Shown here: piece by piece, positions 62,420-64,000 of the stretch
Position numbering within the stretch: the stretch's first letter is position 1
Layout: each line of letters begins with the position of its first letter
Source of the DNA: Pirellulales bacterium
GTDB lineage: Bacteria > Planctomycetota > Planctomycetia > Pirellulales > JAEUIK01
DNA: 64,000 nucleotides
NCBI GenBank assembly: GCA_019694455.1
Contig: JAIBBY010000001.1
Span: forward strand, 248,001-312,000
Direction of reading: 5' to 3'
Made by a program: the position numbers and the translations under genes
Notes under the pieces: model-generated
Told to the model about the DNA's origin: nothing
Seen by the model: the letters and a program-made list of their open reading frames with translations, nothing else
The model's database searches: none

Positions 62420-63397
62420 TCACCAGCTTGATGTATCCACATCGATCAGAATCTTGATCGGGTTGTCGCGCCGCGCGACGGCCATCTCGAAAGCGGCCTG
62501 CGCGTCGGCGAATGGCAGCCGATGCGTGATCAAGGGCGACACATCGATCCGCCCTTGAGTGATCATATCGAGCGCCAACGGCAGATCGCGCTCGACCCAA
62601 GGATGGATTGACGCAATCAAGCGGATGTTTTTGAGCATCAACTGCCAAACGGCGAGCGGATAATGCTCCTCGGCCGGCACCCCAAACATCAGCGCCGTCC
62701 CTTCTTTGCGGCAGAGGTCGATCGCCAGATTGATTGTTTCGGGTTGATGCCCCACCGCCTCAATCACCACGTCGGCGCCGCGCCCGGAGGTGAGATCGGC
62801 GATCACGGCGCGCGGATCGTCGCGATCCACGTTCACCGTGTGCGTGGCCTTCATCCGGCGCGCAGTCTCCAGGCGGTAGTCGATCTTGTCGAGCGCAATC
62901 ACGCGGCGCGCTCCCATATTGGCCAACAGATGATCGAACATCAGGCCAATGGGGCCTTGACCAATCACTACGACGTCTTGATCGAGCAAGTTCGGCAACT
63001 TGCGCGCGGCCCACAGAATGGTGCCGAGTGGCTGACCAAGGATCAGCAGTTCTCGCTGAGGGAAACTGGGCAGCGACGCCGCCATATTGCCCTCGGTGAC
63101 AAAGTACTCGGTCAGGCCACGTTGGTCGTACGGTATCGCCAGCACCAGATCTCCCTCGCGAAATCGCGGCGAGCGACTGGCGACGATCTCTCCCACACAT
63201 TCGTGCAAGCTGTCTCCCAGCGGACGTGGGAACGCGACATTGAACTCGCCGCCCGTCCAACGCGGAAAATCGGAGGCGCACAGCACCCCGGCATGCAGCT
63301 TGACGAGAATCGGCTCGCCGGGCAGTCCATCGAGCGTGGGAATCGGCGTCTCGACGAACTCCAATTGCCGAGGCGCCACGATCTGCGCGGCTTTCAT
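62420..63397 (-). CDS. Zinc-type medium-chain dehydrogenase/reductase
   Basis: ATG 63397 gives 325 residues; the frame is open to 63574. The N-terminal GroES-like domain has MKAAQIVAPRQLEF, GVLCASDFPRWTGG with the candidate zinc Cys, and PLGDSLHECVGEI with His-Glu, where the usual form is GHE. The four-cysteine structural zinc lobe is missing. The Rossmann part has VIGQGPIGLMF and ALDKIDYRLETARRM. Such enzymes oxidise alcohols or polyols with NAD(P). No pathway context is visible: the neighbours are small secreted proteins and a kinase. Confidence 0.88.
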   Translation of the reverse strand: MKAAQIVAPRQLEFVETPIPTLDGLPGEPILVKLHAGVLCASDFPRWTGGEFNVAFPRPLGDSLHECVGEIVASRSPRFREGDLVLAIPYDQRGLTEYFVTEGNMAASLPSFPQRELLILGQPLGTILWAARKLPNLLDQDVVVIGQGPIGLMFDHLLANMGARRVIALDKIDYRLETARRMKATHTVNVDRDDPRAVIADLTSGRGADVVIEAVGHQPETINLAIDLCRKEGTALMFGVPAEEHYPLAVWQLMLKNIRLIASIHPWVERDLPLALDMITQGRIDVSPLITHRLPFADAQAAFEMAVARRDNPIKILIDVDTSSW

Positions 63398-63656
63398 ACA
63401 GGGCTCACATTGCGTTGAAAATCTCCCGTGCCACGTTGTAATGCCAGCCGTGGCGTGGAACAACGCCCGACCCGCGATGATCCCACCGCGCTCCCGCGCC
63501 GCGTTGTCGGTCCTGGCGGCGCCAACTAGACTAATCTGAGCGGGCCGCATCATTGGCGAACGCCCAACAGGCAATGGCCACCAAACTCAACGCGGCATCC
63601 GATACGCCGGCTGATCGGAAAACGCTCCCACTCACACTACGCAAACAGAGCATCGA

Positions 63657-64000
63657 GTGTCGCGCGGTAATCAGGACAATCTGGGTCCCTATCGGCTACT
63701 GAACCTGGTGATGACCGGTCAGACGAGCCAGGTATGGGAGGTGATGCACGAGGCGAAGCGCGAGCGTTTCGCCCTCAAGATGCTCTTGGCCGATTTTCGC
63801 AAGGATCGGGAGCAACTCGGCTATCTCAAGCACGAGTACGCGGTCGGCACGGCGCTTAAGCACCCCAAGGTGATCCGCATCTACGAGATCGGCGCGGATC
63901 GTGGCATCAACTTCCTGGTGATGGAGTACTTTGCGCACCCCAATATGAAGGTGTGGGTGCGCCGTGGGCTGGACGCTATCGTCCACCATATTCCCAAGAT
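63657..64000 (+). CDS. Serine/threonine protein kinase, N-terminal part (partial at window edge)
   Basis: The frame starts at GTG 63657, the first usable start after an in-frame TGA at 63612, and runs off the window after 114 codons. LGPYRLLNLVMTG is the glycine-loop region, with its Gly residues largely replaced. FALKMLL holds the ATP-binding Lys, YLKHEYAVGTALKHPKVIRIYEI includes the C-helix Glu, and NFLVMEYF is the hinge. The catalytic loop is outside the window. Planctomycetes encode many such kinases. A short and degenerate glycine loop means activity cannot be judged. Confidence 0.8.
   Translation, partial: MSRGNQDNLGPYRLLNLVMTGQTSQVWEVMHEAKRERFALKMLLADFRKDREQLGYLKHEYAVGTALKHPKVIRIYEIGADRGINFLVMEYFAHPNMKVWVRRGLDAIVHHIPK

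Noticed and set aside
1-64000. CRISPR array, tRNA, rRNA, transposon or prophage
   Set aside because: No regularly spaced repeats, no cloverleaf sequences, no transposase or integrase motifs and no paired terminal repeats were seen in the gaps or genes.

Overview
The window is GC-rich, densely coded bacterial chromosome, almost certainly from the Planctomycetota and probably a Pirellulales-type member. This rests on gene content: a PVC-type membrane-bound dehydrogenase with HEAT repeats and a c-type haem domain, a second haem-domain fragment followed by a WD40 protein, a TIGR03000 protein, a DUF1207 protein, DUF1080, PEP-CTERM, an HTTM protein and a bacterial Ser/Thr kinase. No rRNA, tRNA, CRISPR array, transposase, integrase or prophage gene was seen. 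It looks like core and lineage-specific chromosome rather than an island.

Layout. 1-4043: end of a haem-domain protein, a WD40 propeller and a fused antiporter-RCK-CBS-EIIA protein. 4059-6584: DinB-like protein, soluble histidine kinase, small unknown protein and nadD. 6722-11566: priA, a c-haem sensor kinase, a HEAT protein and a small membrane protein. 11618-15456: a lipid-linked sugar pair (ArnT-like and GtrB/ArnC-like) beside a PAP2 phosphatase. 15560-18904: a secreted TPR-CHAT protease. 18929-24100: a tetR / membrane-fusion / RND efflux operon with a likely operator. 24396-33724: ftsH, Nudix, a haem-motif secreted protein, acylphosphatase, an orphan ABC-2 permease, DUF1207, PEP-CTERM, parvulin and a PQQ-type propeller. 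33769-38106: an Lhr-family helicase. 38191-43840: a ceramidase-like protein coupled to the PVC dehydrogenase, then an MFS exporter. 43827-48422: an operon of iron-dependent alcohol dehydrogenase, aldehyde dehydrogenase and glutamine-synthetase-like ligase, plus a membrane protein. 48764-54626: Hsp20, DUF1080, small unknowns, a TIGR03960 radical SAM protein and a secreted PIMT-like methyltransferase. 54999-58478: TIGR03000 protein, an HTTM pair and an HdeD-like protein. 58762-64000: asd, truA, a GT4 glycosyltransferase, small secreted proteins, a zinc-type dehydrogenase and the start of a protein kinase.

The most interesting items are: the ADH-ALDH-GS operon, which could oxidise a gamma-glutamylated amino alcohol; the exported CHAT protease with an intact His/Cys pair; the four-part antiporter fusion; the c-haem sensor kinase; the signal-peptide PIMT with a jelly-roll-like tail; the palindrome over the TIGR03000 promoter; and a dispersed G-rich motif of the form GGGCAGGGCAGGGGG, found between genes and at some gene 3' ends, that could fold as a G-quadruplex. 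All functional calls come from reading motifs by eye. No database search was run.
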